Origin: Tenuifilum sp040752515
GTDB lineage: Bacteria; Bacteroidota; Bacteroidia; Bacteroidales; Tenuifilaceae
Direction: 5' to 3'
Length of the DNA stretch: 64,000 nt
Assembly: GCA_040752515.1 (NCBI GenBank)
Contig: JBFMGQ010000014.1
Span: 7,569-71,568 of the forward strand
Shown: positions 51,339 to 59,220 of the stretch, piece by piece
How the letters are laid out: the number at the start of each line of letters is the position of its first letter
Position numbering within the stretch: position 1 is the first letter of the stretch
Program-made: the position numbers and the translations under genes
Notes under the pieces: model-generated
The model's database searches: none
What the model was told of the DNA's origin: nothing
Seen by the model: the letters and a program-made list of their open reading frames with translations, nothing else

Positions 51339-51632
51339 AAAATTGGTTTTAAAAAAATCAGAATAAAAGCCTGATTCTCACAAACATTTAGTGGCTAGCT
51401 GATAAAATAGTTTATGGTTGATTTTGGTTGGTATCCATTCCTCTACCTTCCTCAAAATTCCTCTAACTTCCTCTATCTACCTCATATTCTATATTCTTTC
51501 GCTTAACGTTTAAAGGTTCACGGTTAAGGTAAGGTTTCCTTACTCGTGATTTCAGACCCTCCACAACCAAACGGCGTCAATTTTTGTTTACTTTGCAGGG
51601 TCTTAAGAATTCACTTATAAAAAATAAGTTTT
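51339..51632. other. Intergenic region with inverted GAGGAAGTTA element
   Basis: 294 bp. Contains the third copy of the decamer element on the minus strand (51443-51526: CCTCTAACTTCCTCTATCTA, then ATATTCTTTCGCTTAACG). A TTTACTTTGC stretch near 51587-51596 may be a weak -7 element for the exporter gene. No gene. Confidence 0.5.
51443..51526 (-). repeat. Dispersed element with GAGGAAGTTA decamers (copy 3)
   Basis: Read on the minus strand: GTTAAGCGAAAGAATATAGA, then ATATGAGGTAGATAGAGGAA and GTTAGAGGAA. Same order of motifs as the copy at 55249-55343. Confidence 0.55.
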
Positions 51633-53021
51633 ATGCAATTCCACCAAAGGCATCAGGAATCGACCATAGTTCTTACTCTAGTGATGTTCACCTCGTTTAT
51701 TACTCCCTTTATTGGTTCGGCAATTAACCTGGCTTTGCCAAAGATTGGGCACGAATTTCAGCTCAATGCGGTTACCATGAGCTGGGTAACCATGGCATTC
51801 CTTTTGTCGTCGGCGGTGTTTTTGGTGCCCATTGGCAAGCTGGCCGACATATACGGCCGGAAAAGAATTTTCCTGACCGGCAACGTAATACTGTCCTTGG
51901 CATCGCTGCTGGCTATAATTGCGCCCAATGGCGCAATGCTTATTGTATTGAGGGCCATACAGGGTATAGGAAGCTCCATGATGTTTGCCACTGGTATAGC
52001 GCTAATCACATCGGTTTTTCCGCCACATGAGAGGGGAAAAGCCATTGGAATGAATGTTACAGCGGTTTATATTGGCCTTTCGGCAGCCCCTGTTCTTGGT
52101 GGTTTTCTAATCGATGCGCTGGGGTGGCGAAGCCTTTTTTTCATCCCTGCCCTCATGGGTATTCCTGCCGTGATTGCCGCTATCGTTACCATTAAAGGCG
52201 AATGGGCCGAAGCCAAAGGCGAAAAGTTCGATTTACAAGGCTCGGTAGTATTTGTGCTATCGATGAGTACACTGATGTATGGTTTTTCAAAACTTCCAAC
52301 ACCGCCTGCAATCATCCTAACGGTTGCAGGACTTTTGGGCTTGGCTCTTTTTGTCCGATTGCAGCTAAAAGCAGTTTATCCGGTTTTCAATGTTTCGCTT
52401 TTCCGAACCAATAGATTGTTTGCCCTATCGAACCTGGCTGCGTTAATCAACTACGCCACCACTTTTGCCATCACCTTTGTGTTAAGCCTATACCTGCAAT
52501 ACATCAAGGGTTTGAGCCCCCGCGAGGCTGGCATATTGCTGGTTATTCAGCCTCTGGTTATGGCTGCCATAGCATCGCTATCGGGTAGGCTCTCGGACAA
52601 ACACGATCCTCGCATTCTGGCATCGGCAGGAATGGCTGTAATTGCAGTGGGCTTGGCCTTACTGATCCCTATCGGCAGGGAAACAACTGTAACCTATATT
52701 GGAGTTGTGCTGGGTTTACTGGGGCTTGGCTTTGGCTTATTCTCCTCGCCCAACACCAATGCCATAATGGGATCGGTTGATAAGCGCTACCTTGGACTTG
52801 CATCGGGAACGGTGGCTACCATGCGTTTGGTTGGTCAAATGCTAAGCATGGGCATTGCCACCATGGTAATCCATATTTTTATAGGATCAGGAACCATAAA
52901 CCCATCAAACTATAAGCAGTTTATACTTTCGGCCGGAACAACTTTTGCCATTTTTGTTGCCTTGAGCATTTTGGGCGTTTGGGCATCGCTGGCAAGGGGC
53001 GTAAAAACCGAAAATATATAG
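51633..53021 (+). CDS. MFS exporter, DHA2 (drug/H+ antiporter) type
   Basis: 462 aa, 12-14 hydrophobic segments. Drug-antiporter motifs: LALPKIGHEFQLNAVTMSWV, motif A GKLADIYGRKRIFLTGN, motif B LIVLRAIQGIGSSMMFATG and motif C ALITSVFPPHERGKAIGMNV with VLGGFLIDALGWRSLFFI. The family exports lipophilic compounds by proton antiport; the substrate is unknown. No TetR/MarR regulator or outer-membrane channel adjoins it. Convergent with ispG, with a 17-bp gap. Confidence 0.88.
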   Translation: MQFHQRHQESTIVLTLVMFTSFITPFIGSAINLALPKIGHEFQLNAVTMSWVTMAFLLSSAVFLVPIGKLADIYGRKRIFLTGNVILSLASLLAIIAPNGAMLIVLRAIQGIGSSMMFATGIALITSVFPPHERGKAIGMNVTAVYIGLSAAPVLGGFLIDALGWRSLFFIPALMGIPAVIAAIVTIKGEWAEAKGEKFDLQGSVVFVLSMSTLMYGFSKLPTPPAIILTVAGLLGLALFVRLQLKAVYPVFNVSLFRTNRLFALSNLAALINYATTFAITFVLSLYLQYIKGLSPREAGILLVIQPLVMAAIASLSGRLSDKHDPRILASAGMAVIAVGLALLIPIGRETTVTYIGVVLGLLGLGFGLFSSPNTNAIMGSVDKRYLGLASGTVATMRLVGQMLSMGIATMVIHIFIGSGTINPSNYKQFILSAGTTFAIFVALSILGVWASLARGVKTENI

Positions 53022-53038
53022 TAATTTAACTATGGGTT

Positions 53039-54922
53039 TTACCTGTCAGCCCAATCGCCATTAGCCTTAATCAAAGCAATCAGCTCATCAATGGCTTGAT
53101 CCTCGGGGATGTTCTTCTTTACAACCTCTTTCCCCTTGTAAAGGGTGATCCTACCCGGCCCTGCTCCCACATAGCCGTAATCGGCATCGGCCATCTCACC
53201 AGGCCCGTTAACAATGCACCCCATTACCCCAATTTTTAAACCTTTCAGGTGCGAGGTAGCACTCCTAACCTTATGCAGCGTTTGCTGCAAACTGAATAGC
53301 GTGCGTCCACAACCAGGGCAAGCAATATATTCAGTTTTGGTAATCCGTGTGCGGGCAGCCTGCAGTATGGCAAATGCCGTGTTTCGAACCACTTCAGGGG
53401 TATGGGCTGAAGTTCTAATCAAAATCCCATCGACCAACCCATCGATAAGCAAACCTCCTAAATCGGCAGCCGCTTTTAGCTGAAAATCTTCCTTATCGGT
53501 ATCGGCATAATCACGCACAACAACCATTGGCGATTGAATACCATGCCTCATCAACTCAATCACTGCTGCACGCTGCTCGGCAAATCCATTGGAGTTCTTG
53601 GTCGATAGCAACAAAACTGCTTTTGGATTCTCCTTCAATGCCGATAGTAGGCTTTGGTTTAATAAATCGGCATAGGTAACATCCAACAAAACGCATTCCG
53701 ATGGTTTTTGGCGAATATATTCGTCAACCTTCAATAAACGGAAATTGGAGGTATGCTCCGATATTATAGGCAAACCATCTAAGTTACTGTTGTCGTTAAG
53801 ACCTGGGATAACAAAAAAGTCGGGGGCGATATCGGCTGACTGCCATTCCTTTTTGTCCGAGTTGAAATGCCATCCCCAAGCATTGGCAGTAGCCTCTGTA
53901 AAAGTTCCGTCGATGTAAGCAAATACTCGTGGTGGGTTTGCTCCACCGATGCCTTTAACATCGATGGTCTCGCGTCGATTATACTCATAGGGATTGTATG
54001 GCAAATCCTCAGTGAGGTTTAAAGCGGGTAGGGTTTGCCTGTTAATGAAGTAAGCAACCAATTTTTTTGCCACGGGAATTTCGTTTTCAGGTTCCTCGGT
54101 AAGCGAAACCCTGATGGTATCGCCAATGCCATCGGAGAGGAGGGCGCCAATTCCAACTGCCGATTTAATTCGACCATCCTCGCCATCGCCAGCCTCGGTA
54201 ACGCCAAGGTGAAGCGGATAGCTCATGCCTTCGGCATTCATGGTAGCCACCAAAAGCCTTACAGCCTGCACCATTACTCGTGTATTGCTCGATTTCATGG
54301 ATATTACCAGGCTGTTGAAGTTGTGCTTTCGGAAAATTCTAAGAAATTCCATAGCCGATTCCACCATTCCTGCCGGAGTGTCGCCATAACGGCTCATAAT
54401 CCTATCGGAAAGCGAACCGTGGTTAACGCCCACACGAATTGCCACATTACGATCTTTGCAAAGTTCAATTAGGGGGAGGAGCTTTTGCTCAATCCTATCC
54501 AGCTCAGCGCTGTATTCCTCATCGGTATAGGTTACATCCACGAATTTTGCGCGAGGATCGGCATAGTTACCGGGGTTGATTCGAACCTTTTCCACATGCT
54601 TAGCGGCCTCAAGTGCAGCTGCAGGATTAAAGTGAACGTCGGCAACTATTGGAGTCTTATAGCCTCTTGCCATGAGCTCCTGCTTTATGCTTTGCAGATT
54701 AGCAGCCTCGCGTGTACCCTGAGTGGTAATGCGAACCAATTCGGCACCAGCCTCAATAGCCCTGATGCATTGCTCTACTGTGGCAGTAGTATTGTTGGTA
54801 TCGGTAGTGGTCATGGTTTGCACCCTTATGGGATTACCTCCGCCCAGCGGAGTGTTTCCAACCACCACCTCAACGGTTATTCTACGCTTAAACTCAGCTA
54901 TGCTATCCATGTAACCCTTCAT
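53039..54922 (-). CDS. ispG: 4-hydroxy-3-methylbut-2-en-1-yl diphosphate synthase (large form)
   Basis: 627 aa; converts MEcPP to HMBPP in the MEP isoprenoid pathway with a [4Fe-4S] cluster. TIM-barrel N-terminal part (VQTMTTTDTNNTTATVEQCI, VADVHFNPAAALEAAKHVEK, RVGVNHGSLSDRIMSRYG), a central insertion of ~250 residues (about 300-530) found in the plant/Chlamydia/Bacteroidota form but not in the E. coli 372-aa enzyme, and the cluster domain with CPGCGRTLFSLQ and GCIVNGPGEMADADYGYVG (three Cys and the Glu ligand). Monocistronic. Confidence 0.96.
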   Translation of the reverse strand: MKGYMDSIAEFKRRITVEVVVGNTPLGGGNPIRVQTMTTTDTNNTTATVEQCIRAIEAGAELVRITTQGTREAANLQSIKQELMARGYKTPIVADVHFNPAAALEAAKHVEKVRINPGNYADPRAKFVDVTYTDEEYSAELDRIEQKLLPLIELCKDRNVAIRVGVNHGSLSDRIMSRYGDTPAGMVESAMEFLRIFRKHNFNSLVISMKSSNTRVMVQAVRLLVATMNAEGMSYPLHLGVTEAGDGEDGRIKSAVGIGALLSDGIGDTIRVSLTEEPENEIPVAKKLVAYFINRQTLPALNLTEDLPYNPYEYNRRETIDVKGIGGANPPRVFAYIDGTFTEATANAWGWHFNSDKKEWQSADIAPDFFVIPGLNDNSNLDGLPIISEHTSNFRLLKVDEYIRQKPSECVLLDVTYADLLNQSLLSALKENPKAVLLLSTKNSNGFAEQRAAVIELMRHGIQSPMVVVRDYADTDKEDFQLKAAADLGGLLIDGLVDGILIRTSAHTPEVVRNTAFAILQAARTRITKTEYIACPGCGRTLFSLQQTLHKVRSATSHLKGLKIGVMGCIVNGPGEMADADYGYVGAGPGRITLYKGKEVVKKNIPEDQAIDELIALIKANGDWADR

Positions 54923-55399
54923 TGCAAATGGAATTATTCTGCAAAGTAAATACTTTTTATAGTATTACTTGGGTTGAGAGGCGATAGATGATCGTAAAAA
55001 AATAGAACACTGATTACGCTGATTCATTGGATTTACACAGTTTTAGATTTACCAAACACTAAACACCAAAAACCAAACACCATCTCCCCTGTACACTGCA
55101 CACTGCACACTGTACACTATTTTTTCGCTACGCTCAGGATGCCAAGTGAAGTTGATTACCTGCGGTGTACTCGCAAAAAAGTGCTCGGTCTTTGATGGTT
55201 GTTTAATGTTAGATTTCGTTTAACAATTCACGGCTCACAGGCATCCTTTAACTGTTCTTTTAACCTTCCTCTAACATTCTTTAACTTCCTCATATTCTTA
55301 ATTATTTCGTTTAACATTTAACGGCTCACGGCTCACGGTTAACTATACTCTTTTTAACCATTCATCTATCCCAGCTGCCCATACCTCGCAAAATCATTT
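54923..55399. other. Mosaic repeat-rich intergenic region
   Basis: About 500 bp without a gene. In order: ACTGATTACGCTGATTCATT, the 7-mer family CCAAACACTAAACACC (~55053), a 9-bp tandem GTACACTGCACACTGCACAC (~55092-55122), then the fourth decamer element (55249-55343) with AACGGCTCACGGCTCACGG. A chain of simple repeats. Confidence 0.5.
55249..55343 (-). repeat. Dispersed element with GAGGAAGTTA decamers (copy 4)
   Basis: Minus strand: GTGAGCCGTGAGCCGTTAAA, TGTTAAACGAAATAATTAAG, AATATGAGGAAGTTAAAGAA and TGTTAGAGGAAGG. The order of motifs matches copy 3. Confidence 0.55.
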
Positions 55400-55407
55400 T
55401 ATCTTTG
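55400..55407 (+). promoter_or_regulatory. Putative -7 element of the rbfA gene
   Basis: TATCTTTG, exact TAnnTTTG match, 15 bp before the rbfA ATG; no clear -33 motif. Confidence 0.4.
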
Positions 55408-55422
55408 TAAAAAATAAAGGGT

Positions 55423-55761
55423 ATGGAAGGAACACGATTACAGAAGGTAGGAAGACTTCTACAAAAGGAGCTTAGCGAGATTTTCCAGCGCGAGGGGGCT
55501 GCCAAGTTTCCCGGTAAAATGCTTACCATCACTCAGGTTAGGGTGAGCCCCGACCTTTCGGTGGCTAAGGTTTACGTGAGTATTTTCCCCTCAACCGATG
55601 CCGATAAAACACTCGAGCATATCAAAGATTACTCAAAATTCCTCCGGGGCGAGCTGGGCAAAAGGGTTAGGCATCAGCTAAGGGTAATACCCGAGTTAAC
55701 CTTTTTCATCGACGATTCGCTCGATTATATCGAAAAAATTGACCAGCTACTTAAAGAGTAA
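55423..55761 (+). CDS. rbfA: Ribosome-binding factor A
   Basis: 112 aa, KH-type 30S maturation factor acting on the 16S 5' end. RLQKVGRLLQKELSEIFQRE, LTITQVRVSPDLSVAKVYVS, LRGELGKRVRHQLRVIPELT and FIDDSLDYIEKIDQLLKE are typical. First of a three-gene run with a methyltransferase and a permease. Confidence 0.95.
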   Translation: MEGTRLQKVGRLLQKELSEIFQREGAAKFPGKMLTITQVRVSPDLSVAKVYVSIFPSTDADKTLEHIKDYSKFLRGELGKRVRHQLRVIPELTFFIDDSLDYIEKIDQLLKE

Positions 55762-55771
55762 AGCCCATATA

Positions 55772-56542
55772 ATGATAAGTCGCTTAGTTTCGTTTACTAC
55801 CCGGTTTATACCCCGACACTACCTGCAGCTGTTTGCATCGTTTTTTAAGAAGGTGTTGGGGCTTTTTTACAGGGGAAATCGTTTTCAAGACCCTATCGAT
55901 GGGGTTAAATACCGCAAGCTATTGCCCTACGGACGGATTAATGTGCGGAAAAATGCACTGGCTCCAAACTCCATGTCGCTGGAGCGGCATAGGTTAATTT
56001 GGCTATACCTGAACCGGAAAACCGACTTTTTCACCGCTTCCAAAAAGGTTTTGCACGTTGCCCCTGAGTACTGTTTCTTAAAGCCATTCAGGAAGTTGAA
56101 GAATATCGATTACGTTACAGCCGACCTCATATCGCCTTGGGCCGATGTGAAACTCGACGTTCAGGCAATGCCCTTTGCCGATAATACCTTCGATATTGTT
56201 ATTTGCAACCACGTGCTTGAGCACGTGGATAGCGACCTTAAGGCAATGGCCGAAATACTTCGGGTGCTAAAGCCGGGTGGTTTTGCTATACTTCAGGTTC
56301 CCATGGATTTAACCATGGAACAAACCCTTGAAAAACCTGAATACAATACCCCCGAACTCAGAGAAAAACATTACCAACAGCGCGATCATCTCCGGCTATA
56401 CGGGCGCGACTATGCCAAACGCCTTGCATCGGTTGGATTTGATGTTTTAGAGGATAATTTTGTTATGCAGCTACCACCCCACGAAGTGGAGTACTACGCA
56501 CTGCCCAAGGATGAAATCCTTTACATAGCCCGAAAGAAATAG
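55772..56542 (+). CDS. Class I SAM-dependent methyltransferase
   Basis: 256 aa from the ATG at 55772, 10 bp after rbfA; an upstream in-frame start would overlap rbfA. Rossmann motifs: VLHVAPEYCFLKPFRKLKNI (SAM loop variant), DVQAMPFADNTFDIVICNHV, LEHVDSDLKAMAEILRVLKP and GGFAILQVPM, as in the Methyltransf_11 family. The N-terminal ~45 residues are basic and amphipathic (TTRFIPRHYLQLFASFFKKV), perhaps for membrane association. Substrate unknown. Confidence 0.83.
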   Translation: MISRLVSFTTRFIPRHYLQLFASFFKKVLGLFYRGNRFQDPIDGVKYRKLLPYGRINVRKNALAPNSMSLERHRLIWLYLNRKTDFFTASKKVLHVAPEYCFLKPFRKLKNIDYVTADLISPWADVKLDVQAMPFADNTFDIVICNHVLEHVDSDLKAMAEILRVLKPGGFAILQVPMDLTMEQTLEKPEYNTPELREKHYQQRDHLRLYGRDYAKRLASVGFDVLEDNFVMQLPPHEVEYYALPKDEILYIARKK

Positions 56543-56547
56543 TACCG

Positions 56548-57774
56548 ATGAACGTTCCGCTCTACATAGCCCGCCGATACCTGTTTGCGAAAAAATCGCA
56601 TAACATTATCAATATCATTTCCATAATATCGGTTATTGGTGTTGCAACGGGTGTCATGGCGCTGGTGGTGGTTCTTTCGGTATTCAACGGGTTCGATTCC
56701 CTGATTGCAAGTTTATACTCCCATATCGACGCCGACCTGAGGATTGAAGCCAAGCAGGGGAAAAGTTTCCGAATCGACAGTTTACCTTTCGAGGAGGTAA
56801 AGCAAATGCCACAGGTGGCTGTTTTTGCCGAAGTGGTTGAAGAGAATGCCCTTTTCCGCTATCGCGGAAAACAACATATTGGGATTGTTAAGGGGGTAAG
56901 TAGTAACTACTCCGAGCTAACCGGACTAAAGAGCAAAATTATTGATGGCGAATTCAAGCTTTGGCAGGGCAGCCAGCCCATGGCCATTATGGGCGAAGGG
57001 GTAGCCTACTACCTGAACGCCAATCTGGCCCACTTCGATCCATTATTCGTATACATCCCACGCAGGGGCAAAAGCTACTCCCCCGAGTCAGCCTTCATTA
57101 AAAAGGCCATAATGCCCTCGGGCATTTTTGCCATTGAACAGGATTTTGATACACGCTATGTGATTACACCCGTTGAGTTTGCTCGCAGTCTCTTGCTTTA
57201 CGACTCACTAACGGTAAGCGCTATCGAAATCAAGCTTCACCCTAATGCTAATGTCGCCAGCATTAAAACCGATATTGAAAGGATTATTGGTGACCAGTAT
57301 AGGATTCTTGACCGCTACCAGCAAAACGAATCGCTTTACCGCACCATGAAATCGGAAAAGTTTGCCATAGCGCTAATCCTAATCCTAATCCTAATCATAG
57401 CCTCGTTCAATATAGTGGGATCGCTCTCCATGCTCATCATCGATAAGCGTGCCGATGTGGAAACCCTGAAAAGCCTTGGGGCAAGCAATAGCCTAATCCA
57501 AAAGATATTCCTTTTCGAGGGCATGCTAATCTCCATTGGGGGCAGCATTATAGGCATTATCTTAGGTCTGATAACCTGCTGGCTGCAAATCACTTTTAAA
57601 CTTATTAGGCTCGAAGGCAGAGGCAACTTTATTGTTGACGCCTATCCTGTGGATATTCAGGCAGGCGATATGGTCCTGATTTTCATGGTGGTTATCGCCA
57701 TAGGCTACCTAGCTGCCCGATTCCCGGTTAGAGTTATCACGCGGAGGTTGATACAAGGGGATAATAGGGCATAA
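56548..57774 (+). CDS. LolC/E-like ABC transporter permease
   Basis: 408 aa, FtsX/MacB fold: helix 1 at ~20-50 (NIISIISVIGVATGVMALVV), a large periplasmic domain ~55-265, then three C-terminal helices (IALILILILIIASFNIVGSL, GMLISIGGSIIGIILGLITC, MVLIFMVVIAIGYLAARFPV). N-terminus PLYIARRYLFAKKSHNIINI is characteristic of LolC/LolE, which extract lipoproteins from the inner membrane. The LolD-type ATPase is not adjacent. A (CTAATC)4 microsatellite at 57373-57396 encodes part of the first C-terminal helix. Confidence 0.85.
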   Translation: MNVPLYIARRYLFAKKSHNIINIISIISVIGVATGVMALVVVLSVFNGFDSLIASLYSHIDADLRIEAKQGKSFRIDSLPFEEVKQMPQVAVFAEVVEENALFRYRGKQHIGIVKGVSSNYSELTGLKSKIIDGEFKLWQGSQPMAIMGEGVAYYLNANLAHFDPLFVYIPRRGKSYSPESAFIKKAIMPSGIFAIEQDFDTRYVITPVEFARSLLLYDSLTVSAIEIKLHPNANVASIKTDIERIIGDQYRILDRYQQNESLYRTMKSEKFAIALILILILIIASFNIVGSLSMLIIDKRADVETLKSLGASNSLIQKIFLFEGMLISIGGSIIGIILGLITCWLQITFKLIRLEGRGNFIVDAYPVDIQAGDMVLIFMVVIAIGYLAARFPVRVITRRLIQGDNRA

Positions 57775-57875
57775 GCATTTTAGAAATACTTAGCCAGGAG
57801 CATATACAATTCTATCTTTATGAGTTAGATACTCTGGCTTAATTTTTCATCATTAAAAATTTCCCCTTCAAATAC

Positions 57876-58949
57876 TTACGGGTAAACCACAGCGGCATAG
57901 CCTACCCAATGCCTAATGTTGGCTGGTGCGGTTTTACCCATACCCAAATCGCTTACCGGCAAGGGTTCATGGTCGATGCATGTGGCATAGCCTATTGGTA
58001 AACCGGTAAGTTCAGCCCCACCCATAAGCTTATTCAGTTCAACTGCCGTTAGCAGGGCAAATGGAATGCTATATCGGCCACACCAGGTCCACTTGTATTC
58101 CCTGTAATTCTGGGTATCAACCGTATAACTAAAAAAATTATGAATTTTGCTCTGGTTAAGTGTTCCGTTAAGAGTGGAATTGAAGATCTCGAGTTCTAAA
58201 TCAACCGCCTTTTTATACCCAGCAGAATCGGCACCAAATGGAGCGTAATTCTTACCACCCCAATCCTCATCGCCGTAATGAACGGCATCGGTGGTTACCA
58301 CCAAGGCTACATCGGAGCCCCAGCTCAAATCATACTTCTGAAAAACTTTTTGAAGGACCGTTGCAAGTGCTGTTGCTACTTCCCTCATCCTGTCAAAGTT
58401 CATGCATGGAACCAAGATTGGCACAATTTCAATATCGCGTTTACTATGTTGAAGGAAAGGTAGCATCGACTCAATGGAGTGTTCAACCATATGCATGCTA
58501 TCGTGCCGAATAGCCATGTCCTGGGGCATATCGCTATAAATCTGATCGCGCAGCTTAGAATCCGCTATGTTTCCGTATGGCCCATGCCAGTGCGTAAAAC
58601 TCTCAAAAACTAAAGCATCTTCCAGACCAAACCGTCGTGCCTTATGCGCCACACCAAATAGTATAATGGTTTTTGCGGTTATATTGCGGAGTGTGGCAGG
58701 GTATAGCCATCCCACGTAGGTATAATCGTCGTGCGGGCAAACTGCCAGCCGGCAATCTTTTACCAGTGGTGCTTTTGATAGCATTTCACCCTGCAATGAC
58801 AAGATTCGGCTCATGACCGAATCTATTTGATACTGCTTTGTAGCAAATCCAATGGTATCGACAGGCTTACGAACAACCTCATTTTTCCCACCACCTGAGC
58901 AACTTAGAAGTGCAAAAGGGAGTAGGAGTAGAAATAATTTTCCCTTCAT
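57876..58949 (-). CDS. MEMO-family (AmmeMemoRadiSam system protein B-like) lipoprotein
   Basis: 357 aa from the ATG at 58949, which yields a lipoprotein signal (MKGKLFLLLLPFALLSCSGG). MEMO-fold motifs: CPHDDYTYVGWLYPATLRNI, ILFGVAHKARRFGLEDALVF, HWHGPYGNIAD, MVEHSIESMLPFLQH and VVTTDAVHYGDEDWGGKNYA, i.e. the His residues lining the metal/substrate cleft of the family appear kept. Usual MEMO proteins are cytoplasmic; the lipobox places this one in the envelope. The AMMECR1 and radical-SAM partners are not in the window. Divergent from mutA by 271 bp. Confidence 0.83.
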   Translation of the reverse strand: MKGKLFLLLLPFALLSCSGGGKNEVVRKPVDTIGFATKQYQIDSVMSRILSLQGEMLSKAPLVKDCRLAVCPHDDYTYVGWLYPATLRNITAKTIILFGVAHKARRFGLEDALVFESFTHWHGPYGNIADSKLRDQIYSDMPQDMAIRHDSMHMVEHSIESMLPFLQHSKRDIEIVPILVPCMNFDRMREVATALATVLQKVFQKYDLSWGSDVALVVTTDAVHYGDEDWGGKNYAPFGADSAGYKKAVDLELEIFNSTLNGTLNQSKIHNFFSYTVDTQNYREYKWTWCGRYSIPFALLTAVELNKLMGGAELTGLPIGYATCIDHEPLPVSDLGMGKTAPANIRHWVGYAAVVYP

Positions 58950-59185
58950 ACAAAGGATTTTATTATGTGTAAGTAAAATTAAAAATAAATTACTACACAC
59001 AATCATTTCAAAGGGAACAATTAAAATATAAAATCATCATGTAAATCCGATTCTAAAGTCTAACTGAGCCAACCTTCAATATAATGTTAATCGTGTTTAA
59101 CCCTTTGGGTCACGAATTTTATGCTTAATAGCATTATTCGCTTAATTATCACCCCAAATTAACAGGGTGCTATTGTAGCAATTGT

Positions 59186-59193
59186 TAAATTTG
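59186..59193 (+). promoter_or_regulatory. Putative -7 element of mutAB
   Basis: TAAATTTG, exact TAnnTTTG match, 27 bp before the mutA ATG at 59221; no clear -33 TTTG. Confidence 0.35.
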
Positions 59194-59220
59194 CAAATCA
59201 AAAATCCTAAAAGTCTGATT

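Noticed and set aside
54923..55422. Possible small RNA or tRNA in the long gap before rbfA
   Set aside because: No cloverleaf, promoter-terminator pair or conserved structure seen; the region is explained by short simple repeats.
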